This document shows positions 9,007 to 17,506 of a stretch of DNA of 64,000 nt, piece after piece. The stretch covers positions 62,001 to 126,000 of the forward strand of contig NZ_BOLK01000005.1 of the NCBI RefSeq assembly GCF_016861565.1, given 5' to 3'. This stretch comes from Secundilactobacillus yichangensis. GTDB lineage: Bacteria > Bacillota > Bacilli > Lactobacillales > Lactobacillaceae. The position numbers and the translations under genes were made by a program. The notes under the pieces were generated by a model. That model saw nothing but the letters and a program-made list of their open reading frames with translations, made no database searches and had not been told where the DNA came from. Every line of letters begins with the position of its first letter. Within the stretch, counting starts at the first letter, position 1.

Positions 9007-9936
9007 TTAATTATCCTGCCAACTAAGATCACCATCATCACTGAAATCGACGCCCTGTTTAGCGTAGTAATCCATAATGGTTGGCCGTAACGATTCAAAT
9101 TTTGGGGGCAAACCTAAACTATTGCCCAGGGTGAGTATCGGTTCATCCAGACTGAATCCTGGGGTAGGGGTCGCGAGTTCAATACGGTTATCGCCTGGTT
9201 CACGGATGTAGAGGCTCTTAAACCAGCCGCGATCACGGTACATTTCAATATTCCAGCCCTGTTCTTCAGCCAGATGATAATAGTTTAATAGTTCAGCTTC
9301 GTCTGCTACCCGTAATGCAACGTGGTCGATTGAACCGCGGCCAAAGCGGGTAATCTCGCTAAAATCAGTAGTGGGGACGAGCTTGATTTGCTCAGCACCT
9401 TCTAACTTCACGACGCTATCGGTGACGGTTAAATGTAATAATTTCTCGAAGAAAACCTGTGACGCACTGACATCTGGGACGTGCAATTCTGTACCTAATA
9501 GGCGGCTAATCTGGAACTGCGGTTCGATGCCGTTATTGGGTACAATCTGCCATTCAGTGAGCTGTTGTTCAGTTTCAACCATGGTGATGGGAATCTGATC
9601 TGGATCGTCGAATAACAAGCCATCGCCAGTTTCAGTTACCGTAATTCCTGAGTTGGATAGCCGTTCCTGCCAAAAGGCTTTACTGCCATCTGGTATTGCT
9701 AAGCGGATGCCGTTGATAAAATGATTACCGTCCGTTCGGTGCCCCAAGAGCGGTAGAACGAAGAAGGTAATGACCGAACCGGGAGTCCCTAAGTAGTCAC
9801 CGTAGAATAAGTGACGAATGTGGATGTTTTCCTGGTTCACAGAATTTTTGACCAGCCGTAAACCTAAAACACGGGTGTAAAAGTGAATATTTTGTTTAGC
9901 GTTTTTTGTCAAAAGTGAAATGTGATGAGTTTGCAC
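9007..9936 (-). CDS. VOC-superfamily ring-cleaving dioxygenase-like protein
   Basis: A 309-residue cytoplasmic protein made of two glyoxalase/bleomycin-resistance (VOC) modules, at about 1-145 and 150-300. HHISLLT at the N-terminus and DHVALRV near 203 supply likely metal-ligand histidines, and IELATPTPGF near 250 carries a glutamate ligand. The length and layout resemble the MhqO/MhqA quinone-detoxifying family of Firmicutes. The start is GTG 9936, with AGGCAGG upstream on the minus strand. The gene stands alone, with no MhqR-like regulator beside it. The substrate is not determined. Confidence 0.84.
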   Translation of the reverse strand: MQTHHISLLTKNAKQNIHFYTRVLGLRLVKNSVNQENIHIRHLFYGDYLGTPGSVITFFVLPLLGHRTDGNHFINGIRLAIPDGSKAFWQERLSNSGITVTETGDGLLFDDPDQIPITMVETEQQLTEWQIVPNNGIEPQFQISRLLGTELHVPDVSASQVFFEKLLHLTVTDSVVKLEGAEQIKLVPTTDFSEITRFGRGSIDHVALRVADEAELLNYYHLAEEQGWNIEMYRDRGWFKSLYIREPGDNRIELATPTPGFSLDEPILTLGNSLGLPPKFESLRPTIMDYYAKQGVDFSDDGDLSWQDN

Positions 9937-10022
9937 GACTGTCGCCTGCCTTCGTAATTAATTGCACCAAGTATAGCATAGGGACACTAAAAACTCGTGC
10001 ATTTCGCTTGTTATAAATAGGG

Positions 10023-10028
10023 TATAAT
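10023..10028 (+). promoter_or_regulatory. -10 element for GNAT gene
   Basis: A consensus TATAAT lies 23 bases upstream of the GNAT start, with GAGGAG at 10038-10043 between. No convincing -35 hexamer is seen at 16-18 bp. Confidence 0.5.
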
Positions 10029-10051
10029 ATAACTTATGAGGAGTGTGAAAC

Positions 10052-10477
10052 ATGAAAATTGAGTCAGCGGCAAGTACCGAAAGTCAAGTCTATTCGGATG
10101 CGGTCAGCATTCGCCAAGCAGTGTTTGTGAAAGAACAGGGAATCTCGGCTCAGTTAGAGTTCGATGGCTTGGATGATCAAGTGACGCATTACGTCGGCTA
10201 TGTAAACAATCAGCCGGTTGTCACTGCCAGAATCCGGTTTGAGGATCAGATTGCCCATATTCAGCGGGTAGCGACTTTAAAGGCGTTCCGGCATCATGGG
10301 TATGCCATGATGCTGTTGCAGCGTGTCATTGATGAAATAGCTCCGGGAACAAGTCTGGAGCTGAATGCTCAAGCCACAGCCATTGGCTTGTATCAGCAAC
10401 TGGGCTTTAAACAGGTAGGCAAGCCATTTGAAGAAGTGGGCATTAAACACATAAAAATGGTTAAACAATTGTCATAA
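10052..10477 (+). CDS. GNAT family N-acetyltransferase
   Basis: A 141-residue cytoplasmic acetyl-CoA-dependent acetyltransferase. It has the GNAT fold order, with the acetyl-CoA-binding segment IQRVATLKAFRHHGYAMML at about 70-88 and the LGFKQVGKPF segment near the C-terminus. The N-terminal FVKEQGIS segment is typical of the ElaA/YjcF branch, which acetylates small amines or amino acids. The start ATG 10052 is preceded by GAGGAG. It appears to be a single-gene transcript between its own -10 and a terminator. Confidence 0.87.
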   Translation: MKIESAASTESQVYSDAVSIRQAVFVKEQGISAQLEFDGLDDQVTHYVGYVNNQPVVTARIRFEDQIAHIQRVATLKAFRHHGYAMMLLQRVIDEIAPGTSLELNAQATAIGLYQQLGFKQVGKPFEEVGIKHIKMVKQLS

Positions 10478-10502
10478 TTGACCTTTAATTTTGTAGTAAC
10501 TA

Positions 10503-10542
10503 AAAAAGCCCGGCTACCAGTTGAACTGGCAGTCAGGCTTTT
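10503..10542. terminator. bidirectional terminator, GNAT / NlpC-P60
   Basis: AAAGCC..GCTACCAGTT and AACTGGCAGTC..GGCTTT form an interrupted stem flanked by A- and T-runs, between convergent genes. Confidence 0.75.
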
Positions 10543-10556
10543 GCTATATGTGTGTT

Positions 10557-11045
10557 TTAATTTTGTGATGCATTAGTACTGAAATCTGTAACGTGTGCGT
10601 AACCAACAACGTGCCACCATGGTGCATGAACCCGTTCTTTGACCACACCGCGGTTTTGAGCATCGATCATCTTGCCGTTACCAACGTATAAGCCAACGTG
10701 GCTGATGCTGCCAGTGCCGTAACCGAAGAAGACCAAGTCACCTTTTTGGACGTTAGCACCGCTGACGTGCTTGTAAGCATTGTATTGCGCTTGTGCTGTC
10801 CGTGGAATGGTAATCTTAGCTGCTTTTCTGTAAACGTAACCGGTAAAGCCTGAGCAATCAAATGCGTAAGGACCAGTGGCACCCCAAACATATGGCTTAC
10901 CTAAATTTTGCTTTGCTGTCTTATAAACGGTACTGTAAGATACGTCCGTGCTTGCAGCTTGTGCAGTGGTTGTTTGTGCACCGGCAACTGCTAAACTAAA
11001 GAATGCCGCTACGGCGATAATACTCTTTTTTAATAAATTCTTCAT
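10557..11045 (-). CDS. secreted NlpC/P60 peptidoglycan endopeptidase
   Basis: A 162-residue exported cell-wall hydrolase that cuts stem peptides. An N-terminal signal peptide (KK..., hydrophobic core, AQA/AQAAS cleavage region near 28-32) is followed directly by the catalytic domain. The nucleophile motif is YAFDCSGF, the histidine motif SHVGLYVG and the third polar residue lies in WWHVVGYAHV. There are no LysM or SH3 binding domains, so it is a minimal enzyme. The start ATG 11045 has AGGGGT upstream. It is divergent from the MerR gene. Confidence 0.9.
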   Translation of the reverse strand: MKNLLKKSIIAVAAFFSLAVAGAQTTTAQAASTDVSYSTVYKTAKQNLGKPYVWGATGPYAFDCSGFTGYVYRKAAKITIPRTAQAQYNAYKHVSGANVQKGDLVFFGYGTGSISHVGLYVGNGKMIDAQNRGVVKERVHAPWWHVVGYAHVTDFSTNASQN

Positions 11046-11219
11046 TGAACTAGAAACCCCTAACTATTCCGTCTTTTATGTACAATGATTAGTGTACGAG
11101 TTAATTATTTCAATCGTGTAACAAAGCAGTGTCAATGACGTTAAACAATCTCGTTTGAACTGTAACTTACGTAACAATAATGTCATTTACCCTTATTCAA
11201 GGGATTTAAGCAGCTAATT

Positions 11220-11248
11220 TTGCTCATTACGGCAGAATGTGGAATAAT
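11220..11248 (+). promoter_or_regulatory. promoter of merR-type gene
   Basis: TTGCTC at 11220-11225 and AATAAT at 11243-11248 are separated by 17 bp, and are followed by GAGAGGCGG at 11263-11271 and the start at 11280. Confidence 0.55.
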
Positions 11249-11279
11249 AAAGTTGCAAACTTTGAGAGGCGGTTATGAA

Positions 11280-11717
11280 ATGAAATATCGAATTCCTAAT
11301 TTAGTAAATTTCGATAAATTTGTATTTCGAATTGGTGAGTTAAGCCGGATGACTGGCGTATCCTCCCGTCAGCTTCGTTACTGGGAGCAGCGTGATTATA
11401 TTTCAGCTATTACTCGTGATGATCAAAATAAGGCGCGCGTCTACGACTTCCATACCTTTATTCAAGTTAGCATTATTAAGAAGCTGCAGGATGAGGGATA
11501 TCGCTTGCCCGCGGCCGTTGAAAAGATGCGCAGTATTGAAGAAGAAATTTCGCTGTCGAGAAAGTTTTTCCAAGTTGCGTTTGATGGTGTTGAAGTAATC
11601 GATGGCAAGATGTTTTTGAACCTAGGTTACTTTGATAAGGCTAAGACGAAGCGACTTTATGGCTTATTTGAAAATGGTGAAGCCAGCTATGAGGTTCGCC
11701 CAGTTAATGAACACTAA
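11280..11717 (+). CDS. MerR-family transcriptional regulator
   Basis: A 145-residue regulator. The N-terminal winged helix (FRIGELSRMTGVSSRQLRYW at about 17-36) is a textbook MerR DNA-binding motif, followed by a helical linker and a short C-terminal region without an evident ligand pocket or metal cysteines. The ATG at 11280 is chosen because GAGAGGCGG precedes it. It is convergent with, and shares a terminator stem with, the MMPL exporter gene, which makes that exporter a reasonable but unproven target. Confidence 0.88.
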   Translation: MKYRIPNLVNFDKFVFRIGELSRMTGVSSRQLRYWEQRDYISAITRDDQNKARVYDFHTFIQVSIIKKLQDEGYRLPAAVEKMRSIEEEISLSRKFFQVAFDGVEVIDGKMFLNLGYFDKAKTKRLYGLFENGEASYEVRPVNEH

Positions 11718-11773
11718 ATAAAGGAACGCCTTAAGCAGTCGCAACTGCTTAGGGCGTTCCTTTATTTAGTGTT
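11710..11773. terminator. 30-bp hairpin, shared bidirectional terminator
   Basis: Bases 11710-11739 and 11744-11773 are inverted repeats of 30 bp with a single T-G wobble and a 4-base loop. The stem includes the last codons and stop of the MerR gene and ends five bases before the MMPL stop. T-rich tracts lie in both directions. Confidence 0.85.
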
Positions 11774-11778
11774 TGAAA

Positions 11779-14493
11779 CTATTTTGCGTGACGTTTTAAG
11801 TGCGGTTGCATTGAAGGCAGGGTCACTGTCAGTTTACCAACTGATGTCACGATGATTGGCAAGATAATATCGAAGATGGCCGTTGCAAACAAGATGATCA
11901 AGCCGGCTTGTGTCAGTGGTGCGAAGTTGACACTGAACAGAACCAAGCAGATCACAACCGTTGTAAAGACTTGGTAACGTAGCAGGTGGCCAATTGAGCT
12001 AACACCAGGCAATAACCAGTCTGTGAGGCTGACATCTTTGAAACGGTAGCTAATCGCAAGTTGAATCAGTAAACTTGCACTGATAACTAATAGCGGCACA
12101 AATGCAATCAGCGGCACCTGCCAATTGAAGCTTGGGTCGCCAGACATAAAGTGGCTAGTGAGCTGTGCCAATTGCACACCACCCATAACTGCTAGCACCA
12201 GACTAGCTAACCAGTAAATCGGCTGTAAGACGGATCCGCTTAGAAGGGCAATAATCAGGAAGGTGATCACACCAACGGTTAACATTAACCACCCAGCGTT
12301 TGCTCTAACGGAATGTTCAACCGTATTTTGAACGATGGGCTGTCCAGTATAAGCAACCTTGGCACTGCCTAATGCCGTGCCTTGAAGCTGAGTTTTAACT
12401 TCGGACTGTAACTGTTTGATGGTAGCAGCGTTATTATGACTCGAAGCTGAACTCTTGAGATAAACTTGCAGCTGGGTTGTTTTATAGTCCTGGCTGGTGT
12501 TGTTTACCAAAGACTGCTGGAACTGCATGCCGGTCAGCTGTTCGGGTGTAATGTAATAAACCTTGGCAGCGTCTGAAGCCTGCAGAGCTGATAGATAACT
12601 ATAAATATTGTTGTATGACTTGATCAGGCCGTTCATGCTATTAGTGGTCTTCTTTAAGCTGCTCTGAACAGAGGAAACTTGGGAAGCGTAGTCTGAAACG
12701 GTACTTTGAACAGTTTGGCCGTCGTTACCAGCGGCAGTGGCTTCATCGTTCAGTACCCGCATGTTGCTTGCAACAGTCTGAAGCTGACTGCTTACTAAGC
12801 TAAGCAGTCGTTGATAGTTTCTAACCCGTTTAGATGCTGAGGAACTCTGTGAAACACTGGTTCGCCCGGCAACTTGTGAAACTTGTGAACGAACCGTACT
12901 GGTGTCATCGGCAAGACGGTTTGTCTTTGAAACTAAACTATCAAGTTTATCAGCAGAATCACTTAACTTAACTTGACTTAAATCTGATCGGTTACCTTTC
13001 AAGTCGGACTGCAACTGAGTCAGCTGATCAGTGGCCCCTTTAAGGGTCATGTTCATTTGGCTTAACTGAGTGTTCACGTAGTACTCATTCATTGGCTGAC
13101 CGTTTGGCTGGGTCAATGAGGTTACACTAGCAACGCCTGGCATCGACTTTAATTTAGTTGTTAAATTATCGATTTGGAGCAGGGCCTTTTCGTTATCGAC
13201 CCGGTCTTTACTTTTAACGTAAACAGTGACTGGTGTGGCCTTGCCTTCGCCAAAGTGAGCGTTAAGCACGCGCATACCTGCCACTGCCTCGTTAGTTGGC
13301 GCGACCGTTTTAGCTGCTGAAAAGTTGAGGTTATCCCGGTACAAAATCGCAAAGGGACCAACCACATAAAGCACGGCAATAATTGCAACAAATGGTTGCC
13401 AGAGGCCGAAACGTGCCATCCAGTTCCAGAAGCGATGTGGCCGCGTTGGCAAATCAACAGCTGGCCAAAAGAAGCGTTCACCCAAGAGCTGCATGAAGAT
13501 TGGGGCAATCGTGTGAAGACCGATGATGGTAACGATCGTGACGATTGCTAAACCGGACATTGCACGGATGGTCGAAAAACTAAAGGCGTAAAAACTGGCG
13601 AAAATAATGGTTAGTGTCCCGCCGAGAATCAGCAGGAAGTTGCGAATCGAGTGGACACTGTGGGTGGTGGCATCTGCTGGATCTTGACCATCAGCCACGT
13701 TTTGCTTAAAGGCGTTAAAGAGATAATAGTGGCCTAACGTTCCGAGAATGAGCGTCAGTAGCAGTGTTAATAATGGCAAATACTCTGAATATGGGAAGCT
13801 GGTATGACTAGCTAAATTATTCACCAGTCCTAATGAGACCACGTACATCATCAGCATCGATAAGGTTGATATTAACGGTGCAATCAGCGATTTAAAGATG
13901 ACACCGATAATCAGCAGGCTTAATATGAAGCCAAGGACAGCAGCAAAGGTTGTCACATGACTGATGTTTTCGTTGGCAGCATCGTTGACTAATTCAGGGC
14001 TCGTCAGATAGGTGGAGACACCAGCGGTACGAATCTGTGACCTTAACTGTTTGGCAAGGACTCGTGAATCGCCCTGATTTTGAGCGATGGCTAGCTGGAC
14101 AGTTTCTGTGGAACCATCCTTTGAGAAAAATTGGCTCTTGGCAGTCGGATTCGTGACCATGGTTTGAATCGACTGAATGCCGTACGTTTTCTGCTTTTCA
14201 GACAAGCGCTGCACAGTCTTATCAATGTTGGACTGCTGCGTTGCTGTCAGGTTACCGTTGGGGTTGTTGAAAACCGCTGTTAATTGATAGGTACCAGAAA
14301 TGTTTCTTCCCCAGGTGTTTTGCATGCTTCGGGCCACCATCGGCTGGCTATCGTTAGCCAATTGGGGCTGACCCTTTGATTGAATCATATCAGAGGTGTT
14401 AGGCATCATGACGATTGCAACAAAGATTGCAATGAGCCAAAACAGCAATGAGAAGATTCGCTGACTGTGTAACTGACGTATCCGCTCTTTCAT
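11779..14493 (-). CDS. MMPL/RND-family transporter
   Basis: A 904-residue membrane exporter of the MMPL (YdfJ-like) type. Membrane span 1 is at about 14-32. An extracytoplasmic domain follows (35-180), then spans 2-6 (about 180-380), a second large extracytoplasmic domain (about 395-725) rich in Ser/Gln/Asp heptads predicted to be coiled coil around 480-640, and spans 7-12 to the end. Relatives export lipids or drugs by proton motive force; the cargo here is unknown. ATG 14493 has GGGAG upstream. A 9-bp dyad overlaps its probable -35. Confidence 0.88.
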   Translation of the reverse strand: MKERIRQLHSQRIFSLLFWLIAIFVAIVMMPNTSDMIQSKGQPQLANDSQPMVARSMQNTWGRNISGTYQLTAVFNNPNGNLTATQQSNIDKTVQRLSEKQKTYGIQSIQTMVTNPTAKSQFFSKDGSTETVQLAIAQNQGDSRVLAKQLRSQIRTAGVSTYLTSPELVNDAANENISHVTTFAAVLGFILSLLIIGVIFKSLIAPLISTLSMLMMYVVSLGLVNNLASHTSFPYSEYLPLLTLLLTLILGTLGHYYLFNAFKQNVADGQDPADATTHSVHSIRNFLLILGGTLTIIFASFYAFSFSTIRAMSGLAIVTIVTIIGLHTIAPIFMQLLGERFFWPAVDLPTRPHRFWNWMARFGLWQPFVAIIAVLYVVGPFAILYRDNLNFSAAKTVAPTNEAVAGMRVLNAHFGEGKATPVTVYVKSKDRVDNEKALLQIDNLTTKLKSMPGVASVTSLTQPNGQPMNEYYVNTQLSQMNMTLKGATDQLTQLQSDLKGNRSDLSQVKLSDSADKLDSLVSKTNRLADDTSTVRSQVSQVAGRTSVSQSSSASKRVRNYQRLLSLVSSQLQTVASNMRVLNDEATAAGNDGQTVQSTVSDYASQVSSVQSSLKKTTNSMNGLIKSYNNIYSYLSALQASDAAKVYYITPEQLTGMQFQQSLVNNTSQDYKTTQLQVYLKSSASSHNNAATIKQLQSEVKTQLQGTALGSAKVAYTGQPIVQNTVEHSVRANAGWLMLTVGVITFLIIALLSGSVLQPIYWLASLVLAVMGGVQLAQLTSHFMSGDPSFNWQVPLIAFVPLLVISASLLIQLAISYRFKDVSLTDWLLPGVSSIGHLLRYQVFTTVVICLVLFSVNFAPLTQAGLIILFATAIFDIILPIIVTSVGKLTVTLPSMQPHLKRHAK

Positions 14494-14552
14494 TGAATAA
14501 TATCTCCCTTAGAATGTCGCCATCGAAGGCGCATATATATAACTACTATATT

Positions 14553-14597
14553 AACATAGCTGATAAGTGTTTGTATTTCAATTCCTAAAATTGAAAT
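14553..14597 (-). promoter_or_regulatory. promoter with overlapping palindromic operator for MMPL gene
   Basis: On the minus strand TTGAAA (14581-14576) and TATGTT (14558-14553) are 17 bp apart. The -35 is embedded in a perfect dyad, ATTTCAATT-5-AATTGAAAT (14575-14597). A dyad over the -35 suggests a repressor site. Confidence 0.5.
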
Positions 14598-14675
14598 AAT
14601 TCACCATTATCAGCCTAATGGATGTCTTTTAACTGAGTTGAATTCAAATTACTATGATTGTGGTTTAAGATTGCT

Positions 14676-14681
14676 TATAAT
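14676..14681 (+). promoter_or_regulatory. -10 element for small gene plus hydrolase
   Basis: A consensus TATAAT lies 30 bases before ATG 14711. A weak TATGAT or ATGATT occupies the -35 position. Confidence 0.4.
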
Positions 14682-14710
14682 TAGACTTCTTGCAACGAAG
14701 GGTGGAAAAG

Positions 14711-14959
14711 ATGATGGTAAAAAAGTACCAAAGCCGGTATGCCGGATTAAATACAAATGAGCGTTTTTCAATTGCTAAACAATTAGCTGCTGATTATCAT
14801 TTAGATGTCACCCAAGTTTTATTTACTTATCTAAAAATTGCAGAACCGATCCTCGCAAAGAGTCAGCCCGCAAAACAAATTTCAGAAACAGTGCAAAAAC
14901 AAATCGATCAGCAGTTTGAACAAAAGCTGACACAGCTTAGTCAGGTAAAAAAGGGGTGA
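14711..14959 (+). CDS. small helical protein of unknown function
   Basis: I do not recognise this 82-residue protein. It is charged and predicted largely helical, with no membrane span, signal peptide or cysteine. The middle segment (DYHLDVTQVLFTYLKIAEP) alternates hydrophobic positions like an amphipathic helix, and the C-terminal third is a Lys/Gln-rich possible coiled coil. The start is set by AAGGGTGG just upstream; ATG 14714 is an alternative. It ends four bases before the choloylglycine-hydrolase-family gene, which has its own AGGGGTGA, so the two are almost certainly one operon. It could be a small regulator or partner of that enzyme, but this is inference. Confidence 0.7.
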   Translation: MMVKKYQSRYAGLNTNERFSIAKQLAADYHLDVTQVLFTYLKIAEPILAKSQPAKQISETVQKQIDQQFEQKLTQLSQVKKG

Positions 14960-14963
14960 TAGG

Positions 14964-15941
14964 ATGTGCACCAGTATCTACCAAATTTCACTGGATGGCA
15001 CCCACGTATTAGGCCGAACCATGGACTGGCATGCATTGGGTGCCGGCCCGGTTTTCGTTCCCCGTCAATTTCAGTGGCGCTCAGTTTACGATAATCAAGC
15101 GTACGAAAACGAGTATGCCATCATCGGCAGCGGCGGTGCCCATGATGATGAAATTGATATTTCTGATGGCATCAATGAATTTGGATTGAGCGTTCAGAAG
15201 CTGACGTTTGCTAACGGTGCGCTTTTTGATCATGAACCTGACCTTGATAAGCATTCTATCGCGCCATTTGAATTACCCCTCTACTTACTGGGCCGTTTCA
15301 AATCAATTGCTGAAATTGAAGCGCACATGGATGAGATTCAACTAATGAGCGGCGAGCGGGCTTTTAAACCCTATGGCTATCCCGAATTGCACTACGTTGC
15401 TGCGGATGCCACGGGCCGAATCGTGGCCATTGAAACTTCGGCAAAGCCACTCAAAATTTACGAAAATCCGTTAGGTATTCTGACAAATGCCTATAATTTT
15501 GAACGCCAGCTTAACCAATTGAAAGATTACATGACTTTCACGCCAGAGTTTGAAGCAGGTACGGTGCCTCTAAATACACCACGAGTCACCACTGGCAGCT
15601 TTTCCGGGAAGAAAATTCCGGCTGGATCATATACGCCAGGTTCCCGGTTCATCCGGGCTGCCTACTATAAGGAAAGAACGGATCGGCCCGCCGATGAAGA
15701 GGCCGGAATTGTCAGCATGTGGCACCTCTTAAACGGTGTCAGTGTCCCTAAGAGCACGGCTTATCAGCAGAACTATTCGGTTTACCGGGCAGCAACTGTA
15801 ACTGAGACACTTTCCTACTATTTTGAGCCGTATAATCGGCTGGGGGTCGTTAAACTGCAGCTGACACCGGCAATGCTGGCACGAAAAGAGCCTGAGCTTT
15901 ACCAGGTCCCCGATAAATTAAGGACCTTCAAATTAAATTAA
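14964..15941 (+). CDS. choloylglycine hydrolase family (bile salt hydrolase / penicillin V acylase type)
   Basis: An N-terminal nucleophile amidase of 325 residues. After removal of Met1, Cys2 would be the catalytic nucleophile. Arg18 and Asp21 (GRTMDW), Asn175 (LTNAYNF) and Arg228 (GSRFIRA) fall at exactly the numbering of classical bile salt hydrolases, so all key residues are present. The family hydrolyses amide bonds of conjugated bile acids, penicillin V or acyl-homoserine lactones; YNF after LTN differs from the usual NP-T-F of bile salt hydrolases, so the substrate is uncertain. No signal peptide, as expected. It lies in an operon with the small gene upstream. Confidence 0.9.
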   Translation: MCTSIYQISLDGTHVLGRTMDWHALGAGPVFVPRQFQWRSVYDNQAYENEYAIIGSGGAHDDEIDISDGINEFGLSVQKLTFANGALFDHEPDLDKHSIAPFELPLYLLGRFKSIAEIEAHMDEIQLMSGERAFKPYGYPELHYVAADATGRIVAIETSAKPLKIYENPLGILTNAYNFERQLNQLKDYMTFTPEFEAGTVPLNTPRVTTGSFSGKKIPAGSYTPGSRFIRAAYYKERTDRPADEEAGIVSMWHLLNGVSVPKSTAYQQNYSVYRAATVTETLSYYFEPYNRLGVVKLQLTPAMLARKEPELYQVPDKLRTFKLN

Positions 15942-16026
15942 TGAATTATTAATTCATAATCAACGAAATCACATGTTAAACTAAATTTAGAGGTAATCAT
16001 AATTTTAATGAATGGAGACACATTTT

Positions 16027-16653
16027 TTGGCCAAGAAAAGACGCCGTAGTAAAAAGAAAAATTCACAGGGGGTTGCAACAATCATCTTCCTGCTGGCACT
16101 ATTTGTTATCGGTGGCGGAATGGGTGTCCGTTACGTGATGAATAATTACATTGCTGATCAGAGGGCTCAAACTAGTAAACCAGCTGATTCAGAGACTCCT
16201 GAGCAGCGCCAGCAGCACCGCTTTATTAATTCTGTAGCTAAGCCAGCAGTTAATGTGTACAAAGATAATCATCAGGTATTGCCGAGTATCGTGGTCGCAC
16301 AGGCGATTGTTGAATCCAATTGGGGCCACTCTCAGCTGTATCAGCAGGCGAATAATCCATTCGGCATCAAGGGCAGCTACAACGGGCATACTAAATCGTT
16401 TCCCACGAACGAGTACGTTAATGGGAAAGAAGAACGAATCAATGCCAACTTTCGGGTTTATCCCAATCTGCAGGCGGCTATTTTAGATCATGATGCCGTG
16501 GTTGCCCAGCAATTTTTGCCGGCTCACGTGACTAACTACCGCATGGCGGCCAAATTATTGCAGCAAAATGGCTACGCAACTGACCCTACTTACGCCAAGA
16601 AATTGATCAATGTCATTAACACTTATAGCTTAAACCGGTTCGACGGCTACTAG
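16027..16653 (+). CDS. membrane-anchored GH73 N-acetylglucosaminidase (FlgJ-like)
   Basis: A 208-residue cell-wall hydrolase with a highly basic N-terminus (KKRRRSKKK), one membrane span at about 15-38, and a glucosaminidase domain with the catalytic VVAQAIVESNWG segment and NNPFGIKG. It would cut glycan strands on the outside of the membrane. The in-frame ATG at 16012 contains the only Shine-Dalgarno-like GGAG, so TTG 16027 is the more likely start. It has no LysM or GW repeats. Monocistronic by spacing. Confidence 0.88.
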   Translation: MAKKRRRSKKKNSQGVATIIFLLALFVIGGGMGVRYVMNNYIADQRAQTSKPADSETPEQRQQHRFINSVAKPAVNVYKDNHQVLPSIVVAQAIVESNWGHSQLYQQANNPFGIKGSYNGHTKSFPTNEYVNGKEERINANFRVYPNLQAAILDHDAVVAQQFLPAHVTNYRMAAKLLQQNGYATDPTYAKKLINVINTYSLNRFDGY

Positions 16654-16672
16654 AAGTTATAGAACCTGCCAC

Positions 16673-16701
16673 TTGATACCGTTAGCTGATTTTTGTATGA
16701 T
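16673..16701 (+). promoter_or_regulatory. promoter of terC-trxA operon
   Basis: TTGATA at 16673-16678 and TATGAT at 16696-16701 are spaced by 17 bp. The terC GTG start follows after about 31 bases. Confidence 0.65.
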
Positions 16702-16732
16702 ACGAATATCAAAACCATGATAGGAGAGATGT

Positions 16733-17506
16733 GTGAGATTGTTTGATCTAATAGGGAAACTTTACGGCCCGTTCTTTGATCTTCATAATTGGGAAACCGT
16801 CATCAGTTCTGGAAGCGATTGGCTGGTGATTTTTTCACTGGTGCTGATTGAATGTTTGCTTTCAGTAGATAACGCAGTTGTGCTGGCTGCTCAAACGCAG
16901 GCACTGCCGACTCAAGAGCTACGCGAAAAGTCCTTGTTCTATGGGATTTGGGGCGCCTATATTTTTCGCTTTTTAATTATCGGAATGGGTGTATATCTGA
17001 TTAATTTTTGGGAAATTAAGGTGCTGGGCGCGGGTTATTTAATCTTCCTGACCATTCAATATTTTTCAAAATCGCGGGTAAAGCATACGCACAAATTAGT
17101 TTCTGATAAGAAGCATCATATCCCGCTGTTTTGGTCCGTGGTGATTCAAATTGAAATGATGGACATTGTTTTCTCTATTGATTCAGTTTTAGCTTCACTA
17201 GCAATTTCACCAAATCCAGTGATCGTTTTGATTGGTGGTATGATTGGTATTTTAGCCATGCGTGGCGTTGCTGAACTTATTATGCGGTTAATGCGGTTCA
17301 TTCCTGAGCTTGAACCGATGGCTTATGGTTTAATTGCACTGATTGCAATCAAACTATTTATCAGTATTCCAATGATCGACGTCGAGATTCCAGCCACCGC
17401 CTTTGGCGTTATCGTCCTTGCGGCAGTTGTGCTCACCTTGATCATTCACGTGATTCGAAGAAAGGGGAAGCGAACAGCAGATGGCAGTCACGATAACAAA
17501 GGCTAA
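16733..17506 (+). CDS. TerC family integral membrane protein (metal exporter type)
   Basis: A 257-residue protein with about seven membrane spans. It shows the TerC hallmarks: a conserved SVDNAVVLA segment in an early span and the later MDIVFSIDSVLA segment, whose paired Asp residues form the probable metal site. Bacillus relatives (YceF, YkoY, MeeF) load or export Mn2+. GTG 16733 is the start, after AGGAGAG. The 3' end overlaps trxA by 26 bases, so they are translationally linked. There is no room for a yybP-ykoY-type manganese riboswitch in the 77-bp gap upstream, and none is seen. Confidence 0.88.
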   Translation: MRLFDLIGKLYGPFFDLHNWETVISSGSDWLVIFSLVLIECLLSVDNAVVLAAQTQALPTQELREKSLFYGIWGAYIFRFLIIGMGVYLINFWEIKVLGAGYLIFLTIQYFSKSRVKHTHKLVSDKKHHIPLFWSVVIQIEMMDIVFSIDSVLASLAISPNPVIVLIGGMIGILAMRGVAELIMRLMRFIPELEPMAYGLIALIAIKLFISIPMIDVEIPATAFGVIVLAAVVLTLIIHVIRRKGKRTADGSHDNKG

